Positions 45,072-55,231 of a stretch of DNA of 58,630 nucleotides are shown here, piece after piece. The translations under genes and the position numbers were made by a program. The notes beneath the pieces are model-generated. The model was not told where the DNA came from, made no database searches, and saw nothing but the letters and a program-made list of their open reading frames with translations. Position 1 is the first letter of the stretch. The number at the start of each line of letters is the position of its first letter. This DNA comes from Planctomycetaceae bacterium (lineage in GTDB: Bacteria > Planctomycetota > Planctomycetia > Planctomycetales > Planctomycetaceae), in contig JABURQ010000107.1 in NCBI GenBank assembly GCA_014762625.1, forward strand, positions 1 through 58,630, given 5' to 3'.

Positions 45072-46331
45072 TCACTTGATCCGATAGAGAGCGTCGGCAG
45101 AGCGGATCAGAAGATGGTTATCAATGACTCCATAGGAAGCCAACGTTCGTTCTCCCAGATCGTTTTTGGCCACTTCGTTGTACTCCTTACCCGGCTTGAT
45201 GACCGTCGCCACACCGGATTCGGAGAGGAAATAAATGTGACCTGCTCCGTAAATCGGGGACGCGGAATAATTCCCGCCGATTCGCTCTTGCCAATGTTGT
45301 TCGCCCGTTTTGGCGTTGTGGCATGTGGCGATGCCTTTGTCGTTCACCATATAAAGTTCATTCCCCACCACCAGTGGTGAGGGTGTGTGGGGCGCCACCT
45401 TGGGAGCGCTCCAGGCTTCGTGAGTTTCCGTGACATTTCCTTTGCCGTCTGGACGTATGACGTGCAGCTTGGAATTGTTGTAGCTCGTGCACAGAAAGAC
45501 CAGACCGTGAGCATACACCGGTTTGGGGATCACCGAATAACCGTCGTAATTAAACCACCAGAGTTCATCTCCTGTTTGAGGTTCGAAGGCGGTAATGATG
45601 TCGGAACCTTGCGAGAGAATTTGCCGGCCCCCGTTAATTTCTATCACCAGCGGTGTATTGAACGAGAAGGTCCGTGGGTTTTCGACGGGGGGACGTTCTT
45701 TCGTCCAACGAGTTTCGCCAGTCATTTTGTCGAGAGCGATAACGAAGGCCTTATCGCTCCCATCGCAACTAAAAAACAAAATGTCATCCACGATCACCGG
45801 AGAGCCGCCGTTACCGTGCTGCATGCGGTAACGAATGTCGTTTCGTTTCCAGATGAGGTTCCCCTCCACCGTTAAGCACGCCGTACCCTGGGCGCCGAAA
45901 TGAACCCAGACGTACTGCCCATCGACAATCGGTGTCGGGCTGGCGTGGCTGTTTTTCTGGTGAATTTTCTGGGCGAGTTCCGGCGTCTGAGAGAAGACTT
46001 TCTCGTCCCACAACGTCTTACCAGTCTCCGCATCAATACAGAGGGCAAACAAATCGCGAGTATTCCGATTTTCCTCGGTCACTTCCGATTCATCCAACGG
46101 ACGAGCGCAAGTCAGATAAATGCGGTTCCCCCAGACGACTGGAGAGGACCAGCCTTCGCCAACATTTTCGTTCTTCCAGACAACATTCTCCGTCGCCGAC
46201 CACTTCAGCGGCAACGATTCCGCAGAGGAATGACCGTTGCCTTCCGGGCCACGAAACTGGGGCCAGTTTTCGGCGGAGACCAAAGTCGTCGAAAGACATA
46301 ACAGAATCGTCAGCATCCAGCGTTGAAACAT
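45072..46331 (-). CDS. exported PQQ-like beta-propeller protein
   Basis: 419 residues with a signal peptide (LTILLCLSTTLVSAENW) then WPQFRGPEGNGHS, a start shared by planctomycete outer-membrane-biogenesis-BamB-like propellers. Repeats carry the AxDxxTGxxxW pattern (CIDAETGKTLWDEKVF, ALDKMTGETRWTKE, AFEPQTGDELWWF). Without an alcohol-dehydrogenase active site it is a binding propeller. An AGGAGAG site precedes the ATG. A homologous gene lies at 52972-54258 on the other strand. Confidence 0.85.
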   Translation of the reverse strand: MFQRWMLTILLCLSTTLVSAENWPQFRGPEGNGHSSAESLPLKWSATENVVWKNENVGEGWSSPVVWGNRIYLTCARPLDESEVTEENRNTRDLFALCIDAETGKTLWDEKVFSQTPELAQKIHQKNSHASPTPIVDGQYVWVHFGAQGTACLTVEGNLIWKRNDIRYRMQHGNGGSPVIVDDILFFSCDGSDKAFVIALDKMTGETRWTKERPPVENPRTFSFNTPLVIEINGGRQILSQGSDIITAFEPQTGDELWWFNYDGYSVIPKPVYAHGLVFLCTSYNNSKLHVIRPDGKGNVTETHEAWSAPKVAPHTPSPLVVGNELYMVNDKGIATCHNAKTGEQHWQERIGGNYSASPIYGAGHIYFLSESGVATVIKPGKEYNEVAKNDLGERTLASYGVIDNHLLIRSADALYRIK

Positions 46332-46466
46332 CGGCTCTCTCCTGAGGAAGGAAGGCGGGAACGAGATCGAGCGACGTATCTCTCGTAATCTGTCCGGGTT
46401 TGAGGCTTACATCATTGAACCTCGACGGCACTCAAATATCCAGAAGATATTCGTCGTACAGATCGA

Positions 46467-46946
46467 TTATTCATGGTCCAGAATTTCCGTCACTTCGAGT
46501 TTCATCGTTCCCGAGGGAACTTCCACTTCCACCTGATCGCCGACTTTTTTATTGAGCAGCGATTGTGCCAGCGGGCTGTTGGTCAGGACTTTCATCGGAT
46601 CGGACATGTAATCTTCCTCTCCGGGCCCCACAAATTCGTATCGTTCGTCCAAACCATCGTCCAGATTTTTAACGGTCACAGTCGCCCCGAACGTCACCAC
46701 CCCTTTCGGCATGTCGGACTTATCGACGATGTAACAACTCGCGAGAACGCCTTTCAATTGATTGATTTTGGCCTGAATATGTCCCTGGCGTTCACGTTGA
46801 CCGTGATACTCGGCGTTTTCTTTCAAGTCGCCTTCTTCACGGGCTTCTTTAACCCGCTCGGTGCATTCATCGAGATCGGCTTCGAGAGCTTCGATTTCCG
46901 CGAGTTTTTTGTCGTAACCTTCGCGTGTGATGGGTTGGCGATCCAC
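46467..46946 (-). CDS. greA: transcription elongation factor GreA
   Basis: 159 residues from GTG 46946, which gives the normal GreA length; an AGGGGGAG site lies four bases upstream. A longer frame to 47084 adds 46 residues unlike GreA and is better read as leader. The N-terminal coiled coil includes [20 protein letters not shown] and [17 protein letters not shown], with the acidic tip that enters the RNA polymerase channel. The C-terminal domain has [13 protein letters not shown] and [18 protein letters not shown]. GreA rescues backtracked polymerase by stimulating RNA cleavage. It is probably transcribed from a TATAAT promoter near 47093 with a leader that carries a perfect hairpin. Confidence 0.95.
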   Translation of the reverse strand: MDRQPITREGYDKKLAEIEALEADLDECTERVKEAREEGDLKENAEYHGQRERQGHIQAKINQLKGVLASCYIVDKSDMPKGVVTFGATVTVKNLDDGLDERYEFVGPGEEDYMSDPMKVLTNSPLAQSLLNKKVGDQVEVEVPSGTMKLEVTEILDHE

Positions 46947-47002
46947 GATCTCCCCCTTTTCTAAATTGTGATCGACGAACGAATTCGTGTCAGGTATCTC
47001 GG

Positions 47003-47030
47003 TTGTGCTTGTCGATTTCGACAAGCACAA
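47003..47030 (-). repeat. perfect 12-bp hairpin in the greA leader
   Basis: TTGTGCTTGTCG (47003-47014), loop ATTT, CGACAAGCACAA (47019-47030). On the minus strand a T7 run lies before, not after, the stem, so it is not an ordinary terminator. It sits about 57 bases before the greA GTG, within the leader predicted from the TATAAT box, and could act in control of greA or as a protein operator. Confidence 0.7.
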
Positions 47031-47092
47031 AAAAAGACGGGCGACTCGAACGTGAAGTCCGAGTCGACCGTATGAAATTTTCATTGGCTCGT

Positions 47093-47098
47093 ATTATA
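47093..47098 (-). promoter_or_regulatory. greA: candidate -10 box of the greA promoter
   Basis: TATAAT on the minus strand. The -35 region is poor: ATAGGA at 17-base spacing, or TTGATA at 47124-47119 with 20-base spacing. Transcription would start near 47085 and give a leader of about 140 bases. A 7-bp inverted repeat (CTCGT...ACGAG) brackets the box. Confidence 0.4.
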
Positions 47099-47120
47099 CA
47101 CACACGAGCGGTAATTCCTA

Positions 47121-48254
47121 TCAAATCCCGATCCAGGACTTATCTGCGGCGGATTTTAGAACCGCGTCGCAGACTTTCTGGGTTTCCAGGGCATCGCGGA
47201 AAGTCGGTCCACAAGGCTTGCCTTCGGAAAGAGCTTGCAGGAAGTCGGCGACCTGATGGATGAAAGTGTGTTCGTAACCGATTTGCAAACCGGGGACCCA
47301 CCAGTGATCCATATAGGGCTGATCTCCGTCGGTGACATGCACGCTTCGCCAGCCGCGAACTACGGAATCATCACCGTGGTCGAAGTACTCCAGGCGATGC
47401 AGGTCGTGGAGATCCCAGCGTATCGATGCATGCTCTCCGTTAATTTCCAACGTGTAAAGGGCTTTGTGGCCGCGAGCGTAACGCGTCGATTCAAACAGCC
47501 CGAGTGAGCCGTTCGAGAAGTGACACATAAAGGAACAGGCGTCATCGATCGTCACTTCCTGTTTCTCTCCGGTTTCCTGGTGAACGCGTTCCTTGATGAA
47601 CGTCTCAGTCATGGCGTTGACGTCGGCAATACCGCCGTTGAGCCAGATAGCAGTATCGATACAGTGAGCGAGCAAGTCACCCGTAACACCGGAACCAGCG
47701 GCCTTGGCATCAAGTCGCCAGAGGGCTTCCCCCCCCTGTGGGAGTTCTTCGGAAATTGTCCAGTCTTGCAGAAAATTAGCACGATAATGGAATATTCGAC
47801 CGAGGCGACCTTCGTCGATTAAGTTCTTGGCGAGGGTGACGGCAGGAACACGGCGATAATTGTACCAGACGGTATTCGGGACGCCAGCTTCTTCAACCGC
47901 CTGACACATTTCCTCACCTTCCGCCACATCCATCGCGAGCGGTTTTTCGCACAGAATCGTTTTTCCGGCTTTGGCAGCCGCGATAGCGATTTCTTTATGG
48001 AGATTATTGGGAGTGCAAATATCGACGGCGTCGATATCATCCCGTTCGATCAGTTTTTTCCAGTCGGTTTCATACGACTCGTAGCCCCAGTTTTCCGCAA
48101 ACGCTTTGATCTTTTCTTCATTACGGGCACAGCAGGCTTTCAAAACCGGTTTAACGTCGCATTCAAAAAACTGCGGGGCCTGACGATAGGCATTGGAGTG
48201 TGTCCGGCCCATAAAGCCGTAGCCGATAAGACCGATATTGAGTGGTTTAGACAT
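47121..48254 (-). CDS. Gfo/Idh/MocA-family NAD(P)-dependent oxidoreductase
   Basis: 377 residues. The Rossmann domain starts [16 protein letters not shown] (GxGxxG-type dinucleotide site). The catalytic-region motif appears as [10 protein letters not shown], with Lys of EKP. The C-terminal alpha/beta domain contains [15 protein letters not shown], the Asp/His pair that in relatives binds substrate. Substrates are typically sugars, inositols or sugar acids. It directly follows a sugar-isomerase-type TIM-barrel gene (61-base gap), a combination usual in inositol or rare-sugar catabolism. Confidence 0.9.
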   Translation of the reverse strand: MSKPLNIGLIGYGFMGRTHSNAYRQAPQFFECDVKPVLKACCARNEEKIKAFAENWGYESYETDWKKLIERDDIDAVDICTPNNLHKEIAIAAAKAGKTILCEKPLAMDVAEGEEMCQAVEEAGVPNTVWYNYRRVPAVTLAKNLIDEGRLGRIFHYRANFLQDWTISEELPQGGEALWRLDAKAAGSGVTGDLLAHCIDTAIWLNGGIADVNAMTETFIKERVHQETGEKQEVTIDDACSFMCHFSNGSLGLFESTRYARGHKALYTLEINGEHASIRWDLHDLHRLEYFDHGDDSVVRGWRSVHVTDGDQPYMDHWWVPGLQIGYEHTFIHQVADFLQALSEGKPCGPTFRDALETQKVCDAVLKSAADKSWIGI

Positions 48255-48314
48255 GATGTGTGGTTCCTTGGTTGATCAAGTTTTTCGCTTTAACTTTTCC
48301 GCTCCGCTTTCGAT

Positions 48315-49340
48315 TCACTCCCAGCCGTGTGCCTCCCGGACTTTCAACATAACATCGAGAATAGTGTTCCAGGTTTCCTGGGTTTCCAGCATCTCGTTCG
48401 GGAACATACAACCGTCCCAGCAGATATGCTCGATTCCTCGATCGGCGGCTCCATCGAGCCAGTATTCCGAACACTTGACGATGTCGAGTTTTCCATTCGG
48501 ATCGTCGGCGGGGCAATGCTTACCGGTCTTGTCGTGAGATCCGGTCCCATGCACGTCTCCGTCGTTCTGAGCAACATGAAAATCGATCGTCCAGGGACGA
48601 AGCGCATCGGTCATGGTTTTATAGGCTTCCCAAAACTCTTCCTCGCTATAGCCTTCTTTCAAAAGCGCGTCTTCCGGAGCGTTGTAACCCATCAGATAGA
48701 GATAAGTATGGGCGAGATCGGCCTGAAAGCCGACGACATTTGGCATATCGACTTCCTCAAGCAGATTCACCATGTTCCTCCAGGAATGCATTCCGGCCCA
48801 GCAAATCTCCCCCTCGGCAGCGAGACGCTCTCCATGAGCGGAAGCTACCTCGGCGGCACGCCGAAATGTTTCGGCAATTTTTTTCGTGCCAGCTTCCGGA
48901 TCTTTGGCCCATTCAGCGGGCCCAGTTGCCGAATCGATGCGAATCACACCGTATTTACGCACGCCGTGATCGTTAAAAATTCGGGCAATCCGACACGCCT
49001 TCTCAACCGCCAGCACAAACTTGTCCTGAGCTTCCTGGTCCCCCATCGCGGAATCGCCGACCGTCCCCGGCCAGACCGGAGCGACGAGCGAACCGACAGC
49101 AAGATCGTGTGAGGCAATCAGATCGGCGATCCGCTTGATCTCATCGTCAGAGGCATCCGGATCGGTATGCGGCAAAAACAGGAAGTAATCGATCCCGTCG
49201 AATTTCTGCCCGTTAACTTCCGCATTTGCAGTGAGTTCGAGCATCCGTTCGAGACTGATCGGCGGGTGATCGGTTCCTTCTTCCTTACCGACCAGGCCGG
49301 GCCACATGGCGTTATGTAATTTGGGTTTTGTGTGTGACAT
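48315..49340 (-). CDS. sugar phosphate isomerase/epimerase-like TIM-barrel protein
   Basis: 341 residues of the AP-endonuclease-2-like TIM barrel (xylose isomerase-like) family. Metal-ligand-type residues fall in [26 protein letters not shown] (Asp/His) and [17 protein letters not shown] (His and Asp-x-His). No signal peptide. Relatives isomerise or epimerise ketoses and inositols. An AGGTAAC site precedes the ATG. It comes before the Gfo/Idh/MocA oxidoreductase and both probably act on one sugar. Confidence 0.85.
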   Translation of the reverse strand: MSHTKPKLHNAMWPGLVGKEEGTDHPPISLERMLELTANAEVNGQKFDGIDYFLFLPHTDPDASDDEIKRIADLIASHDLAVGSLVAPVWPGTVGDSAMGDQEAQDKFVLAVEKACRIARIFNDHGVRKYGVIRIDSATGPAEWAKDPEAGTKKIAETFRRAAEVASAHGERLAAEGEICWAGMHSWRNMVNLLEEVDMPNVVGFQADLAHTYLYLMGYNAPEDALLKEGYSEEEFWEAYKTMTDALRPWTIDFHVAQNDGDVHGTGSHDKTGKHCPADDPNGKLDIVKCSEYWLDGAADRGIEHICWDGCMFPNEMLETQETWNTILDVMLKVREAHGWE

Positions 49341-49912
49341 TGATGTTACCTCAATAGCGTGAGTAAGTTGTATGTGAGTTCCGAGATGACGTCTCGCAGC
49401 AGAAACTTCTCGCCGTAATGGACACGATAAGAGAGTCCTTCATCTTCCTCTCGATTTTTGTTAGCGGTTTCCGTGGTAGAATCAAACCAATATTCGTCAA
49501 TTCCACCACGGTGCATGCCCATTGCGTAAAATCATTCGGATGTAGCTTCAAACGGCGTCCGGGTTGCAGAAACGAGCGAAGAATCCAAGTCGGAGCCGGT
49601 CGAAGAATTCCGTTGCCCGCGGAGAATGCGTCAGCTGCGAGTTGCGCGCTGTCAGCCACGGTGTCTCAGTCTTTCATAAATCAGTGGTGCGGGAAGAGGG
49701 CTCTCGACGAGCCCGACAAAAAAACGAAACCGGCCTGAAATGGAATTCTTTCAACCGGTCCGGGAAACCGCATTGTGACGGGTCGCGCGCTGTTTGCAAA
49801 GCATTTGTCCGGTGGAATCGGGCCTTTTTGCGAATCAGTCAGACCGTCAGTCAGACCGACAGGGGACTGAGGAAAGAAGGACCTCTTCGATATTCCGGCA
49901 AAACCTGCGCAT
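49341..49912. other. intergenic region, no gene recognised
   Basis: Frames up to 116 codons are Arg/Ser/Cys-rich and have no start signals or domains, so I see no gene. A short direct repeat, CAGTCAGACCG twice in 23 bases (49836-49846 and 49848-49858), is present. The promoter of the isomerase/oxidoreductase pair should lie just upstream of 49340. Confidence 0.4.
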
Positions 49913-49947
49913 AAAAAATCAGCCGACCCGGATGAGAGTCGGCTGAC
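49913..49947 (-). terminator. intrinsic terminator of the acidic orphan gene
   Basis: On the minus strand GTCAGCCGAC pairs with GTCGGCTGA (stem arms 49938-49946 and 49919-49927, 9 perfect pairs, 10-base loop), followed by TTTTTT (49918-49913). It lies 28 bases after the stop at 49975. Confidence 0.85.
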
Positions 49948-49974
49948 TTAATTCGTGCAGCAAATTTCAGACGA

Positions 49975-50256
49975 TTATGCCTCGAATTTCAAACCGCTGA
50001 TAATAGATTGACCGGGTGCGTGATCGTAACGGTCACGATTGTGCCACAAGGGCAAACCGGCGGCATATCGAGCCGAAAGCATTAACACTTTTTCTTCCGA
50101 CCCTGGCTTAGCCTGGGTGGGAGTCTCCGGGTTAATTCCCAAAGCGCTAAAGTCGATGTCTTCGACGAATTCCCCTTCGTCCATGACAGCTTCGCTTTCC
50201 ACTTGTTCATTTTCGAACACGACATCCATTTCTTCGTTCATGAATTCCTCTGACAT
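49975..50256 (-). CDS. small acidic hypothetical protein
   Basis: 93 residues. A GGAGAAG site seven bases before ATG and a strong terminator after the stop make it a convincing single gene. The N-terminal half is very acidic (MNEEMDVVFENEQVESEA, then GEFVEDIDFSALGI); the C-terminal half is neutral (VLMLSARYAAGLPLWHNRDR). No signal peptide, membrane helix or known domain was seen. It could be an intrinsically disordered regulator or a phylum-specific structural protein. Confidence 0.65.
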   Translation of the reverse strand: MSEEFMNEEMDVVFENEQVESEAVMDEGEFVEDIDFSALGINPETPTQAKPGSEEKVLMLSARYAAGLPLWHNRDRYDHAPGQSIISGLKFEA

Positions 50257-50691
50257 ATCTTCTCCAAATCGTCTAATCGCGACAGTATTTTCGTTGCGGT
50301 TAAACCGCCTTCGGGATGTACGGTGATCCCGTCATTAAACTTTCATCTCTCTTCACGCCTCTTGCGTTGCTCTCGCTGGTAGAGCTTCGATTCTCGAAGC
50401 TTTGTCAGGCGACTGGTCGGCGTGGCAAGCGACATCTTTGCAGAAGGTCTGCGAATCCAGCGAGTGGATGTCCTAAACCAGTCATGTATGATTTTTTTCC
50501 AGATCCTCGAATATGTCAACGACTTTTTTTGAAAAAACAGGCACAAAACCCTAAATCTCACGGTTGACAAAAAATTCGTTCCCGAATCTGAAACCAAACG
50601 TTTCATTCCAGGCTCATTATTCTCTCAAAAACAGGAATCCTATACAATACGGTTTCAATTGACCGAAAATAGCCGGACTGTCCTGGCGGCA
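50257..50691. other. intergenic region, no gene recognised
   Basis: Only Arg/Lys-rich shadow frames up to 87 codons occur, on both strands. AT-rich tracts near 50521-50560 (including TTTTTTTGAAAAAA) could belong to a promoter for the acidic gene on the minus strand. Nothing else is supported. Confidence 0.4.
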
Positions 50692-52731
50692 TCATTTCTT
50701 CTTTTCCGGTCGGCTCACATTGTATTTCTTCAGCTTCCGATCCAACGTGGAACGCTCGATGCCCAGAATCTGGGCCGATTTCGATTTGTTCCAACCTGTT
50801 TCTTCCAAAACCGAGAGGATGTGTTGCTGTTCGATTTCTTCGAGAGACTGTTCCGGGTTGGTCACGACCGGCTCAGGGACGGAAAGTAACTCTTTCGGCA
50901 TCTCCAAGGCGGAAAGTTGAATGTCTTCGGCCTGAATTTCCTGTCCTCGCGTTAAAATCACCGTCCGTTCAACCGTATTCTGTAGCTCGCGAATATTGCC
51001 GGGCCAATGATACTTCATCAGCGTTCGGATCGCGTCGTCCGAGAGAGTTTTCAGTTCCTGGCTCGTGCGCGACGCGGCACGGGCCAGAAAGTAATTGGCG
51101 AGAAGAGGAATGTCTTCCAAGCGTTCACGTAACGAGGGAACATTAATCTGCACGACATGCAGTCGAAAGTAGAGATCCTTGCGGAAAGTGTTTTCATTGA
51201 CGGCGGTTTCCAGATCGCGGTTCGTCGCGGCCACAACCCGGACATCAACATCGATCCGCTCGCTCCCCCCAACGCGTTCAAAAGGATGCCCCTCAAGTAC
51301 GCGCAGGAATTTGGCTTGGATGGCGGCTCCCATTTCCCCCACCTCATCCAGGAACAAGGTGCCACCGTCCGCTTGCTCAAACTTGCCGATCTTTCTCCCG
51401 ATGGCCCCCGTAAAAGAGCCGCGTTCGTGACCGAATAATTCACTTTCGAGTAATGTTTCGCTCAAGGCGGCGCAGTTCATGGTGATGAATGGCTTCCCCT
51501 GTCGATTGGAGTGTTCGTGAATCCCGCGTGCCACCAGTTCTTTACCGACCCCGCTTTCCCCACGAATCAGAACGGTTGCTTCCGTAGGAGCGATGCGTTT
51601 GATCTGTTCGCGTAACAGCTCCACCTGCTGGCTATCGCCGACGATCTGTCCCTGTCGGGCGATTTGTTCTTTGAGCGTTTCAAATTCGTAGCGGGCATCT
51701 TCCAATCCCGCAGCGAGCGACTCTTTTTCATCCAGCGATACGAGTGCGGTCGCCATCTGGTCCGCGACCGCGAGCGTATATTCCAATTGGTCGTCGTCGA
51801 GTGAATTATCGGGGTTTGTCGAATACAAATGAACCAAACCGAAGAAGCGATCCCCCTGTCGAATCGGGGCACAAATCACGCTGTTGGCGTGGATACGTCC
51901 CAGAGAATCCCGCGTTGCCAGTTTTGAGTCGTCGGCGACATCCCGCGCCAGAATTGCCTCCTGCGTTTCAAAGGTCGTCTCCGACAAATAGCGAGATACT
52001 TTTTGATAAGGCTGTTCCACCTGACTCGTAAACGCAATCACCCGCAAGTCAGCAGGAGTGGGATTATTGAGTTCCGGCGGGATGAGCAGGATGGCTCCGA
52101 TGTCGGCGGAAGTGGCCGAGGTGAGCCCTTTCAAGACCACCTCCGAGAGACGTTGCGTGTTTTGCTGAGCGGCCATTTCCATCGCCAGGCGGTAGAGTCG
52201 AGCCACCTGCCGACTGGCATTTTGACTCTCATTTGAGGAATCCTGATCGACTTTTCGAAAACGTGATTCGCGACGACGGCTGATGATTTCAGGTTGCCCC
52301 TCGTGTTCTTCCTCAAAGACGAGATGAATCGCGGGGTCGGTATCACGTTCGAGATCCCCCAATTGAGCAAAGACGGTCACTTCCTGTTTCAAATCATACA
52401 CCAGAGCCAAGTCGCTGTTGCCGATTTCGATCAACTGCTCCGGTTCGATCTGGTGGTCGCCGTTAATCTGGACACCGTCCAGAAACGTTCCATTCCGGCT
52501 ATCGAGGTCGCGAATCATCCAGTGCCCTTCACTGGAAAAGACTTCGCAATGCGTGCGGCTGCAAAGGTCATCGGCTAAAACAATGCGATTTGTGGTGGAA
52601 CGACCGATGGTCGTGACCTGCCCCGGTGTCAATTGGTACGATTCCGACCATTCCGTCCCCTCGCGCAGGACGAGATAGGCGACGGGTGGTTCTGTCTTGC
52701 GGGAACTGGTGGATTCGTTTGTATGAGACAT
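50692..52731 (-). CDS. FHA-GAF sigma-54-dependent transcriptional activator
   Basis: About 679 residues from ATG 52731. Order: FHA domain ([30 protein letters not shown]; binds phosphothreonine), GAF domain (about residues 185-330), AAA+ ATPase with Walker A GESGVGKE, the sigma-54-contacting loop GSFTGA (usual GAFTGA), Walker [13 protein letters not shown] and arginine-finger region, and a Fis-type helix-turn-helix ([20 protein letters not shown]). This protein should bind upstream of -24/-12 promoters and remodel RNA polymerase-sigma54 in response to a phosphorylated partner. No kinase gene is adjacent. An alternative TTG start at 52764 adds 11 residues. Confidence 0.93.
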   Translation of the reverse strand: MSHTNESTSSRKTEPPVAYLVLREGTEWSESYQLTPGQVTTIGRSTTNRIVLADDLCSRTHCEVFSSEGHWMIRDLDSRNGTFLDGVQINGDHQIEPEQLIEIGNSDLALVYDLKQEVTVFAQLGDLERDTDPAIHLVFEEEHEGQPEIISRRRESRFRKVDQDSSNESQNASRQVARLYRLAMEMAAQQNTQRLSEVVLKGLTSATSADIGAILLIPPELNNPTPADLRVIAFTSQVEQPYQKVSRYLSETTFETQEAILARDVADDSKLATRDSLGRIHANSVICAPIRQGDRFFGLVHLYSTNPDNSLDDDQLEYTLAVADQMATALVSLDEKESLAAGLEDARYEFETLKEQIARQGQIVGDSQQVELLREQIKRIAPTEATVLIRGESGVGKELVARGIHEHSNRQGKPFITMNCAALSETLLESELFGHERGSFTGAIGRKIGKFEQADGGTLFLDEVGEMGAAIQAKFLRVLEGHPFERVGGSERIDVDVRVVAATNRDLETAVNENTFRKDLYFRLHVVQINVPSLRERLEDIPLLANYFLARAASRTSQELKTLSDDAIRTLMKYHWPGNIRELQNTVERTVILTRGQEIQAEDIQLSALEMPKELLSVPEPVVTNPEQSLEEIEQQHILSVLEETGWNKSKSAQILGIERSTLDRKLKKYNVSRPEKKK

Positions 52732-52971
52732 GAAAACGGGCAACAAATGGTCAAAAAGATTCAATTCTCAGAGGAAATCGACTAAGCACAGTTTCTTCTG
52801 TTTGCGGAGTGTATCAAAATTGAACAGCCAGAGTCTGCCCGGAAACTCAGGAATTTCCGAGTTTTGGTCGGAACAGACATTCCACAAGCTGCCTCTTGAT
52901 GTTCAATCGTCAGGGATCCATGCTATTTTGTGTGCATTCGTTCGAACTGATTTTTCTGGAAAGCTGCAACT

Positions 52972-54258
52972 ATGATTTTGGCATCGAAACTTCGAAGAAA
53001 CCAGGCGACGAAAATCGTGTGCCTGTTTTTCATGCTGATATTGACTGGAACCAGCACGGCGTTCCCTCAAGAAAACTGGACTCGTTTTCGTGGACCGAAC
53101 GGAACGGGAATCAGTCATCTCAAAGGTGTCCCTACAGAGTTCAGCGAAACCGATTTTGCCTGGAATCTCGAACTTCCCGGCAAAGGACACGGATCGCCGA
53201 TCATCTGGGAAGATCAGTTGTTTGTGACCTCCGCGACCGAGACCGGCGAACAGGACGGAGGAGAACAACGTTTGCTGTTCTGTCTCAATCCCGCCACCGG
53301 TCAGGAAATCTGGTCCCTGAAACTGGGTTTCAATACCAGCCATAAACACGTCAAAAACAGTTTTGCATCGAGCACTCCCTGCACCGATGGAGAGTTGCTC
53401 TATGTGGCCTTCGCCGACGAACAAAAGCTGACCCTCGATGCCTACACTCTGGATGGCGAACTCAAATGGCGACGTATACTGGGAGCCTTCACGAGTCAAC
53501 ACGGGTTCGGCGTCTCTCCCATCATCTATAAAAATCTGGTCATTCTTCCGAAGGACATGATGGGGACGAGTCGCATCATGGCCTTCGACAAGAAGACCGG
53601 AGACACTGTCTGGAGTATTCCCCGGGAGATCCGGCGGACTTCTTATGCGACTCCCATGATCCTCGAACGCCCCGGTCAGGACGACCAACTTATTACGGTC
53701 AGCGGCGCCTCCGGCATCACCGGCCACGATCCGCTCACCGGCGACGTGCTCTGGACAACCGCCGAGTTTCCCAAGCGAACCGTCGCTTCCCCGATCCTGG
53801 CGGGAGACTACATCATCGCTACGGATGGTGGTGGCGGGAAAGGATTCGATCTCTGGGCGGTCTCTCCCGACGGTTCGGGAGATATCACGGAGACGCATAT
53901 CAAATACAAACGGACCAAAGAACTTCCCTACGTCCCGACGCCGATCTACTTTAACGACCTGTTGTTCCTGTGGTCCGACAAAGGAGTGGTCAGTTGTGTC
54001 GATCCGAAAACGGGAGAAAACTTCTGGACCGAACGGGTGCAACGAACCGAAGTCAGTTCCTCGCCTGTCTGCATCGACGGTAAGATTTATTGTCCCGACG
54101 AAAACGGAAATGTCGCGGTGATTGCCGCCTCCAAAGAGTTCAAACATTTCGGAACCTCGCCGTTGGGTGAGCCGACACACGCCACACCCGCAGTCGCCGC
54201 GGGACGCGTCTTTTTCCGGACATTCAATCGCCTCATGTGTCTGGAAGCGGCCAAATGA
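52972..54258 (+). CDS. exported PQQ-like beta-propeller protein
   Basis: 428 residues with a signal peptide (VCLFFMLILTGTSTAFPQEN) and NWTRFRGPNGTGISHL, the same start as the propeller at 45072-46331. Repeats include FCLNPATGQEIWSL, AFDKKTGDTVWSI, HDPLTGDVLWTT and CVDPKTGENFWTE. It is a binding propeller of the BamB/PQQ-dehydrogenase superfamily, role unknown. The zinc-ribbon gene follows 43 bases later on the same strand. Confidence 0.85.
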   Translation: MILASKLRRNQATKIVCLFFMLILTGTSTAFPQENWTRFRGPNGTGISHLKGVPTEFSETDFAWNLELPGKGHGSPIIWEDQLFVTSATETGEQDGGEQRLLFCLNPATGQEIWSLKLGFNTSHKHVKNSFASSTPCTDGELLYVAFADEQKLTLDAYTLDGELKWRRILGAFTSQHGFGVSPIIYKNLVILPKDMMGTSRIMAFDKKTGDTVWSIPREIRRTSYATPMILERPGQDDQLITVSGASGITGHDPLTGDVLWTTAEFPKRTVASPILAGDYIIATDGGGGKGFDLWAVSPDGSGDITETHIKYKRTKELPYVPTPIYFNDLLFLWSDKGVVSCVDPKTGENFWTERVQRTEVSSSPVCIDGKIYCPDENGNVAVIAASKEFKHFGTSPLGEPTHATPAVAAGRVFFRTFNRLMCLEAAK

Positions 54259-54301
54259 TGCAGGTGATTCTTTCTTCGAGCCGTCAGATAAAGGGGATAC
54301 C

Positions 54302-54745
54302 ATGACCAGTTGGCCGGGGGGGCCTTGTCCGTCTTGTGGGGAAGACGTGCCAGCCAATGTGATTCGCTGCCGGGAGTGTGGCAAGTTACTAAACGACGAT
54401 CTGCAGGAACCGACCCCGGTGGAAATCCCCGAGTATCAGGCACTGCCGGAAGTGACTGTCTGCCCCTCGGCGTTTACGACCGGAGTTTATGTTCTCTGCC
54501 CTGTTTGCGACCGCGAGTTGCGGATCAATAACAAATATCGGAATCAGAATGTCCGCTGCAAATTCTGCGAAGCCTCCTTCGTGCTCGATCTCTCACAACC
54601 GATGATTGAACTGCAATCCTTTCTCACCAACTGTCCGCATTGTGAGAAGGAACTGCGTGCAGCTCCCAAGTACCTCAATCAAAAAGTCGAATGCAAATTC
54701 TGTCACGAACCTTTGCTGTTCAATGATTCAATTAAGCAGAACTAA
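54302..54745 (+). CDS. zinc-ribbon protein with three CxxC modules
   Basis: 147 residues from ATG 54302, preceded by AAAGGGGA. Modules: CPSCGEDVPANVIRCRECGK (a two-knuckle zinc ribbon), then CPVCDRELRINNKYRNQ with CKFC, and CPHCEKELRAAPKYLNQ with CKFCHEP. Each should hold a Zn2+ through four cysteines; the last two are clearly duplicates of each other. No signal peptide. Such ribbons are common in planctomycetes and probably bind protein or nucleic acid. Confidence 0.8.
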   Translation: MTSWPGGPCPSCGEDVPANVIRCRECGKLLNDDLQEPTPVEIPEYQALPEVTVCPSAFTTGVYVLCPVCDRELRINNKYRNQNVRCKFCEASFVLDLSQPMIELQSFLTNCPHCEKELRAAPKYLNQKVECKFCHEPLLFNDSIKQN

Positions 54746-54752
54746 GAGAAGA

Positions 54753-55214
54753 CTAACTTCCGTCTTCATCCGTCTTTAGAATCTCAGGTGAGGGAAATTC
54801 GTTCCAAGCTGTGCGCGAACTGCCATCTTGACGGACCAAAACCACATAATTGCCGCAATATCTCCCATGAGGTATGACCTCATCACTGAGAATCAAGTTT
54901 CCCTGCTCATCCAAAATAGAAACTTGCCCACTGAACCAAGCATTGTTGATTTCCGTACAAAAGAGGAATCTTCCCTGAACCGTGATGTCCGAATGGAATT
55001 TTTGGGACTAGTCCACTTCGCCGGAGAATTCAACTCTCGCAGGAATCGCTTCCAGTTGTCTTTCGCTGATAATTGTGAGTTGGTTTAGCTCACGTGGATT
55101 AAACACCCAATACAAAAACCACAAACTGAAACAACCAATGATGAGAAACAAAATTAATGACTTGAGATTTGCTCTGAGTGAGAAGTCCATAGCTTCGATT
55201 CTATCGGTATCCAT
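54753..55214 (-). pseudogene. small membrane-anchored gene interrupted by an in-frame TAG
   Basis: A frame from ATG 55214 (or ATG 55190) encodes one membrane helix (SLILFLIIGCFSLWFLYWVF) and a short periplasmic part ending SGEVD at a TAG (55008-55010). The same frame then continues without any stop for 84 more codons, reading SQKFHSDITVQGRFLFC, VSILDEQGNLILSDEV, GNYVVLVRQDGSSRTAWNEF to a TAG at 54753-54755. Codon use and amino acid make-up look natural across the stop. This is a recent nonsense mutation, a readthrough gene or a sequencing error. No family is recognised. Confidence 0.6.
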
Positions 55215-55231
55215 TGGTCAATGAGCTATCT

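Noticed and set aside
46947-47084. Longer N-terminus for GreA
   Set aside because: The 46 extra residues are unlike GreA, contain the hairpin sequence, and the GTG start has a ribosome site and gives the normal length.
52903-54384. 493-codon minus-strand frame covering the PQQ propeller
   Set aside because: Signal peptide and repeated TGxxxW blades on the plus strand show which frame is real.
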